From Cellulomonas fimi ATCC 484 (GTDB lineage Bacteria > Actinomycetota > Actinomycetes > Actinomycetales > Cellulomonadaceae), in assembly GCF_000212695.1 (NCBI RefSeq), contig NC_015514.1, positions 2,294,001 to 2,358,000 on the forward strand: 64,000 bases of DNA. The letters are read 5' to 3'. The notes beneath the pieces were generated by a model that saw nothing but the letters and a program-made list of their open reading frames with translations, did not search any database and had not been told where the DNA came from. A program made the translations under genes and the position numbers. Positions 51,215 to 60,132 of this stretch are shown piece by piece (position 1 is the first letter of the stretch; each line of letters opens with the position of its first letter).

Positions 51215-51274
51215 TCCCGCCCTCGCAGGCGGTGGGTGCAGCGCACGTCCATGATCCCCCGGAGGTAGCGCCCG

Positions 51275-52933
51275 ATGGCGCAGACCAGGATCGCCCCGCC
51301 CGCCGCCCGCCTCGAGGGCCAGTGGGCGTTCGACCAGCGTGAGCCGCTGAACGGCAACGAGCAGCTCAAGCAGGAGGACGACGGCCTCAACGTCCGCCAC
51401 CGCATCGAGACGATCTACGCCCAGCAGGGCTTCGACTCCATCCCCGGCGACGACCTGCGCGGACGCATGCGCTGGTGGGGCCTGTACACGCAGCGCAAGC
51501 CGGGGATCGACGGCGGCCGGACCGCCACCCTCGAGCCGCACGAGCTCGAGGACGCGTACTTCATGCTCCGCGTGCGCTGCGACGGCGGCACCCTGACGCT
51601 CGAGCAGCTGCGGACCGTCGCCGGCGTCTCGCGCGAGTTCGGGCGCGACACCGCCGACATCACCGACCGCCAGAACATCCAGCTGCACTGGGTCCGCATC
51701 GAGGACGTCCCCGAGATCTGGCGGCGGCTGGAGTCCGTCGGCCTCACCACGCAGGAGGCGTGCGGCGACGTCCCGCGCGTCATCCTCGGATCCCCCGTCG
51801 CGGGCGTCGCGGCCGACGAGATCATCGACGGCACGCCGGCGATCGAGGAGATCCGCCGCCGCTACATCGGCGACCCGTCGTTCTCGAACCTGCCGCGCAA
51901 GTTCAAGACCGCCGTCAGCGGGTCCCCGCACCAGGACGTCGCGCACGAGATCAACGACGTCGCGTTCGTCGGCGTGCAGCACCCCGAGCTCGGGCCCGGC
52001 TTCGACCTGTGGGTCGGCGGCGCGCTGTCCACCAACCCCATGCTCGGCAAGCGGCTCGGCGCGTTCGTCACGCTCGAGCAGGTGCCGGACGTGTGGGTCG
52101 GCGTCGTCAGCATCTTCCGCGACTACGGCTACCGGCGGCTGCGGACCCGCGCGCGCCTGAAGTTCCTGCTCGCCGACTGGGGCACCGAGCTGTTCCGGCA
52201 GGTCCTGGAGCAGGAGTACCTCGGCTACGCGCTCGCCGACGGCCCCGCGCCGCCCCCGCCGCCCACCGGGCAGCGCGACCACGTGGGCGTGCACCCGCAG
52301 AAGGACGGCCGGTTCTACGTCGGCGCGGCCCCGACCGTGGGCCGCGTCTCGGGTCCGATGCTCGACGCCGTCGCCGACCTGGTCGAGGCCGCGGGCTCCG
52401 ACCGGCTGCAGCTCACCACGGAGCAGAAGCTCGTCGTCCTGGACGTGCCCGCCGACCGCGTCGACGCGCTCGTCGACGGCCTGGAGGCCCTGGGCCTGCG
52501 CGTGCGCACCGCCACGCCGTTCCGCCGCGGCACCATCGCCTGCACCGGCATCGAGTTCTGCAAGCTCGCGATCGTCGAGACCAAGGCCCGCGCCGCGCAC
52601 ATCGTCGACGAGCTCGAGCGCCGGCTGCCGACGTTCGACCAGCCGATCACGATCAACGTCAACGGGTGCCCCAACTCGTGCGCGCGCATCCAGACCGCCG
52701 ACATCGGCCTCAAGGGCGCGCTCGCGCAGGGCGAGGAGGGCTACCAGGTCCACCTCGGCGGCGGCCTCGGCCTCACCAGCGGGCTGGGCAAGACGCTGCG
52801 CGGCCTGCGCGTGCCGTCCTCCGAGCTGCCCGACTACCTGGAGCGCGTGACGCGCCGGTTCGACGAGCAGCGTCTCGAGGGCGAGCTGTTCGCCGAGTGG
52901 GTGCACCGCGCGGCCGAGGAGGACCTGCGATGA
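51275..52933 (+). CDS. sirA: Ferredoxin-dependent assimilatory sulfite reductase
   Basis: A 552-residue siroheme/[4Fe-4S] reductase making sulfide from sulfite by six-electron reduction. Cluster ligands are C423 and C429 (ACTGIEFCKLA) and C465 and C469 (NVNGCPNSCAR). Y71 (WWGLYTQRKPG) and C163 (TQEACGDVPR) occupy the places of the covalently linked Tyr69-Cys161 pair in M. tuberculosis SirA/NirA, which supports sulfite over nitrite as substrate. ATG 9 nt after GGAGG. First gene of sirA-cysH-cysD-cysN-cysG, behind the polycysteine leader. Confidence 0.94.
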   Translation: MAQTRIAPPAARLEGQWAFDQREPLNGNEQLKQEDDGLNVRHRIETIYAQQGFDSIPGDDLRGRMRWWGLYTQRKPGIDGGRTATLEPHELEDAYFMLRVRCDGGTLTLEQLRTVAGVSREFGRDTADITDRQNIQLHWVRIEDVPEIWRRLESVGLTTQEACGDVPRVILGSPVAGVAADEIIDGTPAIEEIRRRYIGDPSFSNLPRKFKTAVSGSPHQDVAHEINDVAFVGVQHPELGPGFDLWVGGALSTNPMLGKRLGAFVTLEQVPDVWVGVVSIFRDYGYRRLRTRARLKFLLADWGTELFRQVLEQEYLGYALADGPAPPPPPTGQRDHVGVHPQKDGRFYVGAAPTVGRVSGPMLDAVADLVEAAGSDRLQLTTEQKLVVLDVPADRVDALVDGLEALGLRVRTATPFRRGTIACTGIEFCKLAIVETKARAAHIVDELERRLPTFDQPITINVNGCPNSCARIQTADIGLKGALAQGEEGYQVHLGGGLGLTSGLGKTLRGLRVPSSELPDYLERVTRRFDEQRLEGELFAEWVHRAAEEDLR

Positions 52934-53649
52934 GCACGTCCACCCCCGCGGTCGCGGACCTCTCCCCCGACGAGCTGCGCGCCTTCGCGGAGCGCGCCGG
53001 TGCGGAGCTCGAGGGTGCGCACCCGGCCGAGATCCTCGCGTGGGCGGGCCGCACGTTCGGCACCGACCTCGTCGTCGCGTCGTCGATGGGCGACGAGGTG
53101 CTCGTCGACCTCGCCGCGAAGGCCGTGCCCGGCGTCGAGGTGATCTTCCTCGACACCGGGTACCACTTCGCCGAGACGCTCGGCACGCGCGACTACTACG
53201 CCGAGTTCACCGACATCCGGCTGCGCACGGTCCTGCCGCTGCGCACGGTCGCCGAGCAGGACGCCGAGCACGGTCCGCGGCCGCACGAGCGGGACCCCAA
53301 CCTGTGCTGCGCGCTGCGCAAGGTCGAGCCGCTCGAGCGCGGCCTCGCGCCGTACACCGCCTGGGTCACGGGCATGCGGCGCGAGGACGCCCCGACCCGC
53401 ACCGACATCACCGTCGTCGGGTGGGACGCCAGGCGGTCCAAGGTCAAGCTCAACCCGCTCGCGGCGTGGACGCAGGACGACCTCGAGGCGTACGTCGCCG
53501 AGCACCACGTCGTGCTCAACCCCCTGCGGCAGATCGGCTACACCTCGATCGGCTGCGCCCCCTGCACGCGTGCGACGGCCCCGGGCGAGGACCCGCGGGC
53601 CGGACGCTGGTCCGGTACCTCCAAGACGGAATGCGGTCTGCACACATGA
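52930..53649 (+). CDS. cysH: Adenylyl-sulfate (APS) reductase, [4Fe-4S] type
   Basis: A 239-residue thioredoxin-dependent reductase. Cluster cysteines C126-C127 (NLCCALRKV) and C209/C212 (GCAPCTRA) mark it as an APS rather than PAPS reductase, and the catalytic C235 is in the terminal ECGLHT. PP-loop SSMGDEVLVDLA and LDTGYHFAET complete the family pattern. Direct APS reduction explains why no APS kinase (cysC) is present. The ATG overlaps the sirA stop (ATGA). Confidence 0.94.
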   Translation: MSTSTPAVADLSPDELRAFAERAGAELEGAHPAEILAWAGRTFGTDLVVASSMGDEVLVDLAAKAVPGVEVIFLDTGYHFAETLGTRDYYAEFTDIRLRTVLPLRTVAEQDAEHGPRPHERDPNLCCALRKVEPLERGLAPYTAWVTGMRREDAPTRTDITVVGWDARRSKVKLNPLAAWTQDDLEAYVAEHHVVLNPLRQIGYTSIGCAPCTRATAPGEDPRAGRWSGTSKTECGLHT

Positions 53650-54602
53650 CGACTCAGGCCACGGCCCCCACCGCGGCGACGCACCCTGCCCCTTCCACCC
53701 CCGACGGCCCGCGGCTCACCCAGCTCGACGCGCTGGAGTCCGAGGCGATCCACGTGATGCGCGAGGTCGCCGGCGAGTTCGAGCGGCCCGTGCTGCTGTT
53801 CTCCGGCGGCAAGGACTCGATCGTCATGCTGCACCTCGCGCGCAAGGCGTTCTGGCCGTCGCCGGTGCCGTTCACGGTCATGCACGTCGACACCGGGCAC
53901 AACTTCCCCGAGGTCCTCGCCTACCGTGACGAGACGGTCGCGCGGCACGGGCTGCGGCTCGTCGTGGCGAGCGTGCAGGACGCGATCGACGACGGCCGCG
54001 TCGCCGAGCGTCCCGACGGCTCGCGCAACCCGCTGCAGACGATCCCCCTGCTCGACGCGATCACCGCGCACCGGTTCGACGCCGTGTTCGGCGGCGGGCG
54101 GCGCGACGAGGAGAAGGCGCGCGCGAAGGAGCGGATGTTCTCCCTGCGCGACGAGTTCGGGCAGTGGGACCCGCGCCGCCAGCGCCCCGAGCTGTGGGAC
54201 CTGTACAACGGCCGGCACAAGCCCGGTGAGCACGTGCGCGTGTTCCCGCTGTCCAACTGGACCGAGCTCGACGTGTGGCGCTACATCGAGCGCGAGCGCA
54301 TCGAGCTGCCGTCGATCTACTACGCGCACGAGCGCGAGGTGTTCCTGCGCGACGGCATGTGGCTCGCCCCCGGCGACTGGGGCGGCCCGCGCGACGCGGA
54401 GCACGTCGAGCGACGGACCGTGCGCTACCGGACGGTCGGCGACATGAGCTGCACCGGCGCGGTGGAGTCGACGGCCTCGACGGTCGCCGACGTCATCGCC
54501 GAGGTGGCCGTGAGCCGCCTCACCGAGCGCGGGGCGACCCGCGCGGACGACCGGGCCTCGGAGGCCGCCATGGAGGACCGCAAGCGCGAGGGCTACTTCT
54601 GA
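53646..54602 (+). CDS. cysD: Sulfate adenylyltransferase, small subunit
   Basis: A 318-residue ATP-PP-loop enzyme (LLFSGGKDSIVMLHLARKAF, HVDTGHNFPEV, GGGRRDEEKARAKER). With CysN it forms APS from sulfate and ATP. N-terminal extension of about 22 Thr/Ala/Pro-rich residues. ATG overlaps the cysH stop (ATGA); its stop overlaps the cysN start (TGATG). Confidence 0.95.
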   Translation: MTTQATAPTAATHPAPSTPDGPRLTQLDALESEAIHVMREVAGEFERPVLLFSGGKDSIVMLHLARKAFWPSPVPFTVMHVDTGHNFPEVLAYRDETVARHGLRLVVASVQDAIDDGRVAERPDGSRNPLQTIPLLDAITAHRFDAVFGGGRRDEEKARAKERMFSLRDEFGQWDPRRQRPELWDLYNGRHKPGEHVRVFPLSNWTELDVWRYIERERIELPSIYYAHEREVFLRDGMWLAPGDWGGPRDAEHVERRTVRYRTVGDMSCTGAVESTASTVADVIAEVAVSRLTERGATRADDRASEAAMEDRKREGYF

Positions 54603-56077
54603 TGACGACGACCCCCACCACCGACCTGCCCGCCGACCCCGACTCCGGCTCCCGGGCCGACCAGGCCCCGCTCGACACCGACCACGCGCAGCGCGAGCTG
54701 CTGCGCCTGGCCACCGCCGGCTCCGTCGACGACGGCAAGAGCACCCTCATCGGCCGCCTGCTCTACGACACCAAGTCGGTCCTCGCCGACCAGCTCAGCG
54801 CCGTCGAGCGCGCCACCGCCGCGCGCGGCGGGTCCGAGGTCGGCGCGGTCGACCTCGCGCTGCTCACCGACGGCCTGCGTGCCGAGCGCGAGCAGGGCAT
54901 CACGATCGACGTCGCGTACCGGTACTTCTCGACGGCACGCCGGGCGTTCGTGCTCGCGGACACCCCCGGCCACGTGCAGTACACGCGCAACATGGTCACG
55001 GGCGCCTCGACCGCCGAGCTCGCGATCGTGCTGGTCGACGCGCGCAAGGGCGTCCTCGAGCAGACCCGCCGGCACGCGACGATCACGGCGCTGCTCGGCG
55101 TGCCGCACGTCGTCCTCGCCGTGAACAAGATGGACCTCGTCGACTTCGACGAGACCGTGTTCCGCACCATCGCGGACGACTTCGCGCGGTACGCGGACGC
55201 GATCGGGCTGCCCGACGTCCAGGCCGTGCCGCTGTCGGCGCTCGCCGGCGACAACGTGGTGGACCGCTCGGGGCGCACGCCGTGGTACGACGGGCCGACG
55301 CTGCTCGAGCACCTCGAGCAGGTGCCCGTGGGGCGTGACGCGCGCGCCGAGTCGTTCCGCTTCCCCGTCCAGGTCGTCATCCGCCCGCGCACCGCGGAGC
55401 ACCCCGACTACCGCGGCTACGCGGGACGGGTCGCGTCCGGGGTCGTGCGGGTCGGCGACCAGGTCACCGTGCTGCCGTCGGGCAAGACGAGCACCGTCAC
55501 GGGGATCGACACGTTCGACGGGCCGCTCGCCGAGGCGCACGCCCCGCAGTCCGTGACCCTGCGGCTCGCGGACGACGTCGACGTGGCCCGGGGCGACGTC
55601 CTGGTGCCGACGGGCGAGCAGGTGACCGTCGGAGCCGACCTCGAGGGCACCGTCTGCTGGCTCGCCGAGCGGCGGTCCGTGCTCGGGGCCCGGGTCCTCG
55701 TCCGCATCGGCACGCGCACCGTGCGCGCGCTGCTGCGGGAGGTCAACGCGCGCCTCGACGTCGACACCCAGACCGTCGAGGTGTGGGAGGGCGTCGACAC
55801 GCTGCACACGGTGGACGCGACCGACACGTCGTCCGACACCCCGCCCCGGGCCCTGACGCTCAACGCGATCGGCCGCGTGCGGCTGCGCCTGGCGGAGCCG
55901 GTCGCGCTCGACGACTACGCGACGCACCGCAGCACGGGCGGCTTCCTCGTCGTCGACCCGGCCGACGGCACGACGCTCGCCGCGGGCATGGTCGGTCCGA
56001 CGCTGCTGGACCGGCTCACGCCGACCCCGCCGCCGAGCGCCGCCGACGACGACTGGCTCGCCGGGGCCGGCATATGA
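54602..56077 (+). CDS. cysN: Sulfate adenylyltransferase, GTPase subunit
   Basis: A 491-residue translational-GTPase-like protein whose GTP hydrolysis drives APS synthesis by CysD. G1 [13 protein letters not shown]3 [12 protein letters not shown]4 NKMDLVDF; two beta-barrel domains follow (about 260-440). It lacks the C-terminal CysC kinase domain fused in many bacteria, which agrees with an APS-reductase pathway. Overlaps cysD (TGATG) and cysG (ATGA). Confidence 0.95.
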   Translation: MTTTPTTDLPADPDSGSRADQAPLDTDHAQRELLRLATAGSVDDGKSTLIGRLLYDTKSVLADQLSAVERATAARGGSEVGAVDLALLTDGLRAEREQGITIDVAYRYFSTARRAFVLADTPGHVQYTRNMVTGASTAELAIVLVDARKGVLEQTRRHATITALLGVPHVVLAVNKMDLVDFDETVFRTIADDFARYADAIGLPDVQAVPLSALAGDNVVDRSGRTPWYDGPTLLEHLEQVPVGRDARAESFRFPVQVVIRPRTAEHPDYRGYAGRVASGVVRVGDQVTVLPSGKTSTVTGIDTFDGPLAEAHAPQSVTLRLADDVDVARGDVLVPTGEQVTVGADLEGTVCWLAERRSVLGARVLVRIGTRTVRALLREVNARLDVDTQTVEVWEGVDTLHTVDATDTSSDTPPRALTLNAIGRVRLRLAEPVALDDYATHRSTGGFLVVDPADGTTLAAGMVGPTLLDRLTPTPPPSAADDDWLAGAGI

Positions 56078-57393
56078 CGGGACCGTCCACCGGGACGGGC
56101 ACACTGGACGCCATGCCTCGCCATCCGCTGCTCCTCGACCTCACGGGACGACGGGTGGTCGTCGTCGGCGGCGGTCCCGTCGCGGCCCGCCGGACGGCCC
56201 GCCTCGTCGCCGACGGCGCGGACGTGCTGGTCGTGGCGCCGCGGCTGTGCGAGGACCTCGCGGAGCTGGTCGCGCGGGACGCCGTGCGGTGGGCGCCGAG
56301 GGAGTACCTCGCGACCGACCTCGACGGCGCCTGGCTCGTGCACACCGCCACCGGCGAGCGCGACGTCGACGCGGCCGTCGCCGCGGACGCGGACGCGCTG
56401 CGCGTGTGGTGCGTGCACGCGGGCGACGGCGCACGGTCGACCGCGTGGACGCCCGCGGTCGCGCGCGTCGACGACGTGACCGTCGCCGTGACCGCGGGCG
56501 GCGACCCGCGCCGCGCGACGGCGGTCCGGGACGCCGTCGCGCTGCTGCTCGACACCGGCGCCCTGCCGCTGCGCCGGCACCGCCGCGCCGCGGTCGGGAC
56601 CGTGACCCTCGTCGGCGGCGGGCCGGGCGACCCGGGGCTCGTCACGACCCGCGGCCGCCGCGCGCTCGCCGAGGCCGACGTCGTCGTCGTGGACCGGCTC
56701 GCACCACGCACCCTGCTCGACGAGCTCGACCCCGACGTGGAGGTGGTCGAGGCGGGCAAGCAGCCGCACGCGCACACGCTCACCCAGGAGCAGATCAACG
56801 AGGTGCTCGTCGAGCGTGCGCTGCGCGGCCTGCGCGTCGTGCGTCTCAAGGGTGGCGACCCCTTCGTGCTCGGCCGCGGCGGCGAAGAGGTGCTCGCGTG
56901 CCTCGAGGCCGGCGTCCCCGTCGAGGTCGTGCCCGGCGTGACCAGCGCGATCGCCGTCCCGGGCGTCGCGGGCATCCCCGTCACGCAGCGCGGCGTGTCC
57001 CGCCAGGTGACGATCCTGTCGGCGCACGACAGCGCCCCCGACTGGTCGAGCCTCGCCGCGGTCGAGGGCACGCTCGTGCTGCTCATGGGCGTCGGGCGGC
57101 TCGCGGAGCACGCCGCCGCGCTCGTCGCGCACGGCAAGGACCCGGCGACGCCGGTCGCGGTCGTGGAGAACGGCACGCTGCCCGGGCAGCGCACGACGGT
57201 GGCGACGCTCGCGACGATCGCGCAGCGCGCGGCCGAGCGCGGCGTCGGCAACCCGGCCGTGGTCGTCGTCGGCGAGGTCGCGGCACTCGCCGACGTCCTC
57301 GGCCCGCACGGGACCGGCCCGGCCGCCGAGCCCGCCGCCACGCCCGCACGCGCCGGCACCGCAGCCGCGGAGGCACCCGACGCGACGCCGTGA
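56074..57393 (+). CDS. cysG: Siroheme synthase: precorrin-2 dehydrogenase plus uroporphyrinogen-III methyltransferase
   Basis: A 439-residue fusion making the siroheme cofactor of SirA. Residues about 17-175 are the NAD-binding dehydrogenase/ferrochelatase-like domain ([20 protein letters not shown]). Residues about 180-410 are the SAM-dependent methyltransferase ([50 protein letters not shown]). The methyltransferase is fused at the C-terminus as in E. coli CysG. The last 30 residues are an Ala/Pro tail. ATG at 56074 overlaps the cysN stop; a second ATG 13 codons in is an alternative. Confidence 0.92.
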   Translation: MTGPSTGTGTLDAMPRHPLLLDLTGRRVVVVGGGPVAARRTARLVADGADVLVVAPRLCEDLAELVARDAVRWAPREYLATDLDGAWLVHTATGERDVDAAVAADADALRVWCVHAGDGARSTAWTPAVARVDDVTVAVTAGGDPRRATAVRDAVALLLDTGALPLRRHRRAAVGTVTLVGGGPGDPGLVTTRGRRALAEADVVVVDRLAPRTLLDELDPDVEVVEAGKQPHAHTLTQEQINEVLVERALRGLRVVRLKGGDPFVLGRGGEEVLACLEAGVPVEVVPGVTSAIAVPGVAGIPVTQRGVSRQVTILSAHDSAPDWSSLAAVEGTLVLLMGVGRLAEHAAALVAHGKDPATPVAVVENGTLPGQRTTVATLATIAQRAAERGVGNPAVVVVGEVAALADVLGPHGTGPAAEPAATPARAGTAAAEAPDATP

Positions 57394-57452
57394 CGTGCAG
57401 CGACGTGCCGTTCCCCACACCGCCCCGGCGCGCCCGGCCGGGCGACGTGGCC

Positions 57453-57458
57453 TAGCGT
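57453..57458 (+). promoter_or_regulatory. -10 hexamer TAGCGT for a leaderless gene
   Basis: TAGCGT ends 7 nt before the GTG at 57466, which decides that start over the GTG at 57457 (which overlaps the hexamer). The gene is therefore probably a separate unit from the sulfate operon, 72 nt after cysG. Confidence 0.6.
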
Positions 57459-57465
57459 GAGGGCC

Positions 57466-58281
57466 GTGCCCACGACCGACGACCTGCCCCCGCTCGACGT
57501 CCTGCTGCCCGTGGAGCACGCCGGCGAGCGCCTCGACCCCCGTCCCGACGAGGCCGAGCTGCTCGGCCTGTTCACCGACCGGATGCCCGTCGACCCGCCG
57601 CGCGGCGTGCACGTGCGCGCCAACATGGTGAGCTCGCTCGACGGCGCCGCCACCGGTGCGGACCGGCGCAGCGGCAGCATCAACGACCCTGCCGACCACC
57701 GCGTGTTCCGCGTGCTGCGCGCGCTCGCCGACGTCGTCCTCGTGGGCGGCGGCACGGTGCGCGCCGAGCACTACAGCGCGCTGGAGGTCCCCGCGGGCCT
57801 GGAGGAGGCACGCCGCGCGCTGGGTCGTTCGCCGGAGATCGAGCTCGCCGTCGTGACCGCGGGTGCGGACCTCCCCGGCGCGCTGCTCGACGGACCCCGA
57901 CCGCCGATCGTGATCACGACGTCGCAGTCCCCCGGCCTCGACCAGGTCCGGGACCGGGTCGGCCCCGAGCGCGTCATCGTCACCGAGTCCGACACCCCGG
58001 GGGTCGTGGACCTGCGCGTCGCGCTCGCCGCCCTGGGCGCCCGCGGGCTGTCGCACGTGCTCGCCGAGGGCGGCCCGTCGCTGCTCGGCCAGCTCCTGGA
58101 GGCGGACCTCGTGGACGAGCTGTGCGCGACGTCGAGCCCGGTGCTCGTCGGCGGCCCCGCGCCCCGGATCGTCGCCCGGCACGACTGGCTCGACCCGGCG
58201 CGTGCCGTCCGACCCCTGCACCTCCTGCACTCCGACGGCGTGCTGCTGGGCCGCTGGCAGGTCGTTAGGCTCGGCGCGTGA
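57466..58281 (+). CDS. RibD C-terminal-domain family reductase
   Basis: A 271-residue dihydrofolate-reductase-fold protein like the pyrimidine reductase domain of Rib[16 protein letters not shown] at the N-terminal substrate site, [15 protein letters not shown] (NADPH site), and [21 protein letters not shown] are typical. It lacks a deaminase domain, so it is a stand-alone reductase, either for riboflavin synthesis or for another pteridine or flavin-like substrate. No riboflavin gene is adjacent. Its stop overlaps the following GTG (GTGA). Confidence 0.87.
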   Translation: MPTTDDLPPLDVLLPVEHAGERLDPRPDEAELLGLFTDRMPVDPPRGVHVRANMVSSLDGAATGADRRSGSINDPADHRVFRVLRALADVVLVGGGTVRAEHYSALEVPAGLEEARRALGRSPEIELAVVTAGADLPGALLDGPRPPIVITTSQSPGLDQVRDRVGPERVIVTESDTPGVVDLRVALAALGARGLSHVLAEGGPSLLGQLLEADLVDELCATSSPVLVGGPAPRIVARHDWLDPARAVRPLHLLHSDGVLLGRWQVVRLGA

Positions 58282-58763
58282 CCGACACGATCCTGGTCCT
58301 CGTCGAGGACACCCTCACCGCGTCCGACGTCCAGCACCTGCTCTCCCTGCACCCCGACGAGGAGCTCGCGTACCGCGTCCTCGTCCCGGCGGACACCGAG
58401 CGGCCGCTGCTGTCGACGATCATCGACGACCTCAGCATGGGCGAGCTGCGGCAGGCGTTCGACCGCGCGCGCGGCAAGGAGCCGTCGGAGCACGAGGCGC
58501 GGGCCACCGCGGCCGAGCAGCTCACGGGCAGCCTGGCGCAGTTCACGGCGGCCGGGCGCAGCGCCACGGGCGAGGTCACGCAGGACGACCCGATCCCGGC
58601 GCTGCGGTCGGCGGTCGCCGCGGGCGGCGTGCGCGAGGTCGCCGTCGTGACCTACCCGCACGCGCTCGAGGACACGTTCCACCGCGACTGGGCGTCGCGG
58701 GCGCGCGACGAGCTGCGGGTCCCGGTGCTGCACCTGTACGCCGGCACGAGCGAGCTCGGCTGA
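58278..58763 (+). CDS. Conserved actinobacterial hypothetical protein
   Basis: A 161-residue soluble alpha/beta protein ([62 protein letters not shown]). The strand pattern and central VTYPHALED are reminiscent of universal-stress-like Rossmann folds, but no ATP motif is seen. GTG start overlaps the upstream stop and is also 6 nt after TAGGCT (58266-58271), so it can be expressed both by coupling and from its own leaderless promoter. Confidence 0.72.
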   Translation: MTDTILVLVEDTLTASDVQHLLSLHPDEELAYRVLVPADTERPLLSTIIDDLSMGELRQAFDRARGKEPSEHEARATAAEQLTGSLAQFTAAGRSATGEVTQDDPIPALRSAVAAGGVREVAVVTYPHALEDTFHRDWASRARDELRVPVLHLYAGTSELG

Positions 58764-58781
58764 GCGCCCTTCACGCGTCGC

Positions 58782-58823
58782 ACGACGAGGGCCGGACCCC
58801 GCTGGGGGTCCGGCCCTCGTCGT
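58782..58823. terminator. Strong bidirectional terminator hairpin
   Basis: A 19-bp perfect stem (58782-58800 with 58805-58823) closed by a GCTG tetraloop separates two convergent genes. Confidence 0.88.
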
Positions 58824-58842
58824 CGGCGCGGCTCGCGCCGGG

Positions 58843-60132
58843 TCAGAACCCCGTCTCGGTGACGGCGGGGTACCAGCGCCGGAACTTGCGCACCTGGTTG
58901 AGCTTCGCGGCCCACACGTAGGCCCGCCGCCGCGGCGACAGGTCCTTGCCGTACGCGAGCGGGTGCGCCGTGGCGCGGGCGCGCACGAGCCGCCGGACGC
59001 GCTGCGCGAGCTGCGGGTCGCGGACGTACCGCAGCAGCAGACGGTGCGGCACGATCGAGTACAGCACCTCACGGTCGACGACGACGGGCTCGACGGCCCG
59101 GCCCTCGACCTGGTCCTCCACGACGAACCGCATGGGGTTCGCGCCCGCCGCGGTGACGTAGTAGTTGTTGCGCCCGATCCGGGGGTTGACCTCGAAGAAC
59201 CGGAACCGGTCGGTGCGCGGGTCGACCTTGACGTCGAAGTTCGCGAACCCGCGGTAGCCCGTCGAGGTGAGGAAGCGGCGCGCCTGCTCGAGCATGGCGT
59301 CGTCGCGGTACGTGATCATCGCTGCGGGGTTGCCCAGGCCGGAGGGCGTGTGCTCCTCGAGCAGGACGTGTGCGCTGCACAGCAGCGTGATCTCGCCGCG
59401 GCTGTCGACGTACGCGGTGATGGAGCGCATCTGCGTGTCGTCGCCGGGCACGAGCTCCTGCACGACGAACCGGCCGCGGAAGCCGGCTGCGCGCAGCGCG
59501 GACCACAGCCACGTGAGCTCGTCGGGCGTCGCGATCTCGAAGACCTTCTTCTTGCCCTCGAACTCGACGTCCTGGTAGTCCGCGCTGCTCGCCGCCTTGG
59601 CGATGAGCGGGTAGTCCAGGTCGACCGCGGCGGGCGCCCAGCCGGGCTCGTGGGCCGCGGTGAAGTCCTGCACGATCGTGCGCGGGACGGAGATGTCGAG
59701 CCGCTCGCAGATCTCCGCGAACGTCGCCTTGTCGGAGATCTGGTCGAGCAGCCCCTCCGACAGGAAGGGCACGACGTAGTACGGCTCGAGCTCGGCGCGG
59801 TGCTGCACCACGACGCGGACGAGCCAGTCCGAGTTCGCCATGAGCAGCAGGCGACGGTCGGGCATGCGCCGGGCGACGTCGAGCAGCCGGTCGACGAGCT
59901 GACGGGGGTCGTGCCCGTCGGCGACGATCTCGTGGTCGACGATCCGGGAGTGCGCGACGGGTCCGAGTGCGGCGCCGGCGACGACGACCGAGCGCACGCC
60001 GTAGGCCTCGTGGAACGAGCGGGCGAGCGCGTAGACGCCGATGTCGGCGCCGAGGATGACGGGCTGGAGCGGGGCCACCCCGCCGGCCCGGGGGGCGACC
60101 GGGGCGGCGGGGGCCGGGGCGGTGTCGCTCAC
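58843..60132 (-). CDS. ATP-grasp carboxylate-amine ligase, D-aspartate-ligase-like
   Basis: A 429-residue ATP-grasp enzyme. The N-terminal LQPVILGADIGVYALARSFH, the lid segments YPLIAKAASSADYQDVEF and KKKVFEIAT, QELVPGDDTQMRS and the metal site FFEVNPRIGRNNYYVT follow the pattern of Enterococcus faecium D-aspartate ligase (Asl), which adds D-Asp to peptidoglycan precursors. Cellulomonas-type walls have L-Orn with D-Glu or D-Asp bridges, so a D-amino-acid ligase for the cross-bridge is the best guess. GTG overlaps the gnd stop (GTGA). A longer in-frame start at 60162 is less likely. Confidence 0.78.
   Translation of the reverse strand: MSDTAPAPAAPVAPRAGGVAPLQPVILGADIGVYALARSFHEAYGVRSVVVAGAALGPVAHSRIVDHEIVADGHDPRQLVDRLLDVARRMPDRRLLLMANSDWLVRVVVQHRAELEPYYVVPFLSEGLLDQISDKATFAEICERLDISVPRTIVQDFTAAHEPGWAPAAVDLDYPLIAKAASSADYQDVEFEGKKKVFEIATPDELTWLWSALRAAGFRGRFVVQELVPGDDTQMRSITAYVDSRGEITLLCSAHVLLEEHTPSGLGNPAAMITYRDDAMLEQARRFLTSTGYRGFANFDVKVDPRTDRFRFFEVNPRIGRNNYYVTAAGANPMRFVVEDQVEGRAVEPVVVDREVLYSIVPHRLLLRYVRDPQLAQRVRRLVRARATAHPLAYGKDLSPRRRAYVWAAKLNQVRKFRRWYPAVTETGF

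Noticed and set aside
57394..57465. RibD-like gene as sixth gene of the sulfate operon
   Set aside because: A clear TAGCGT -10 with leaderless spacing and a 72-nt gap, unlike the 1-4-nt overlaps inside the operon, argue for a separate unit.
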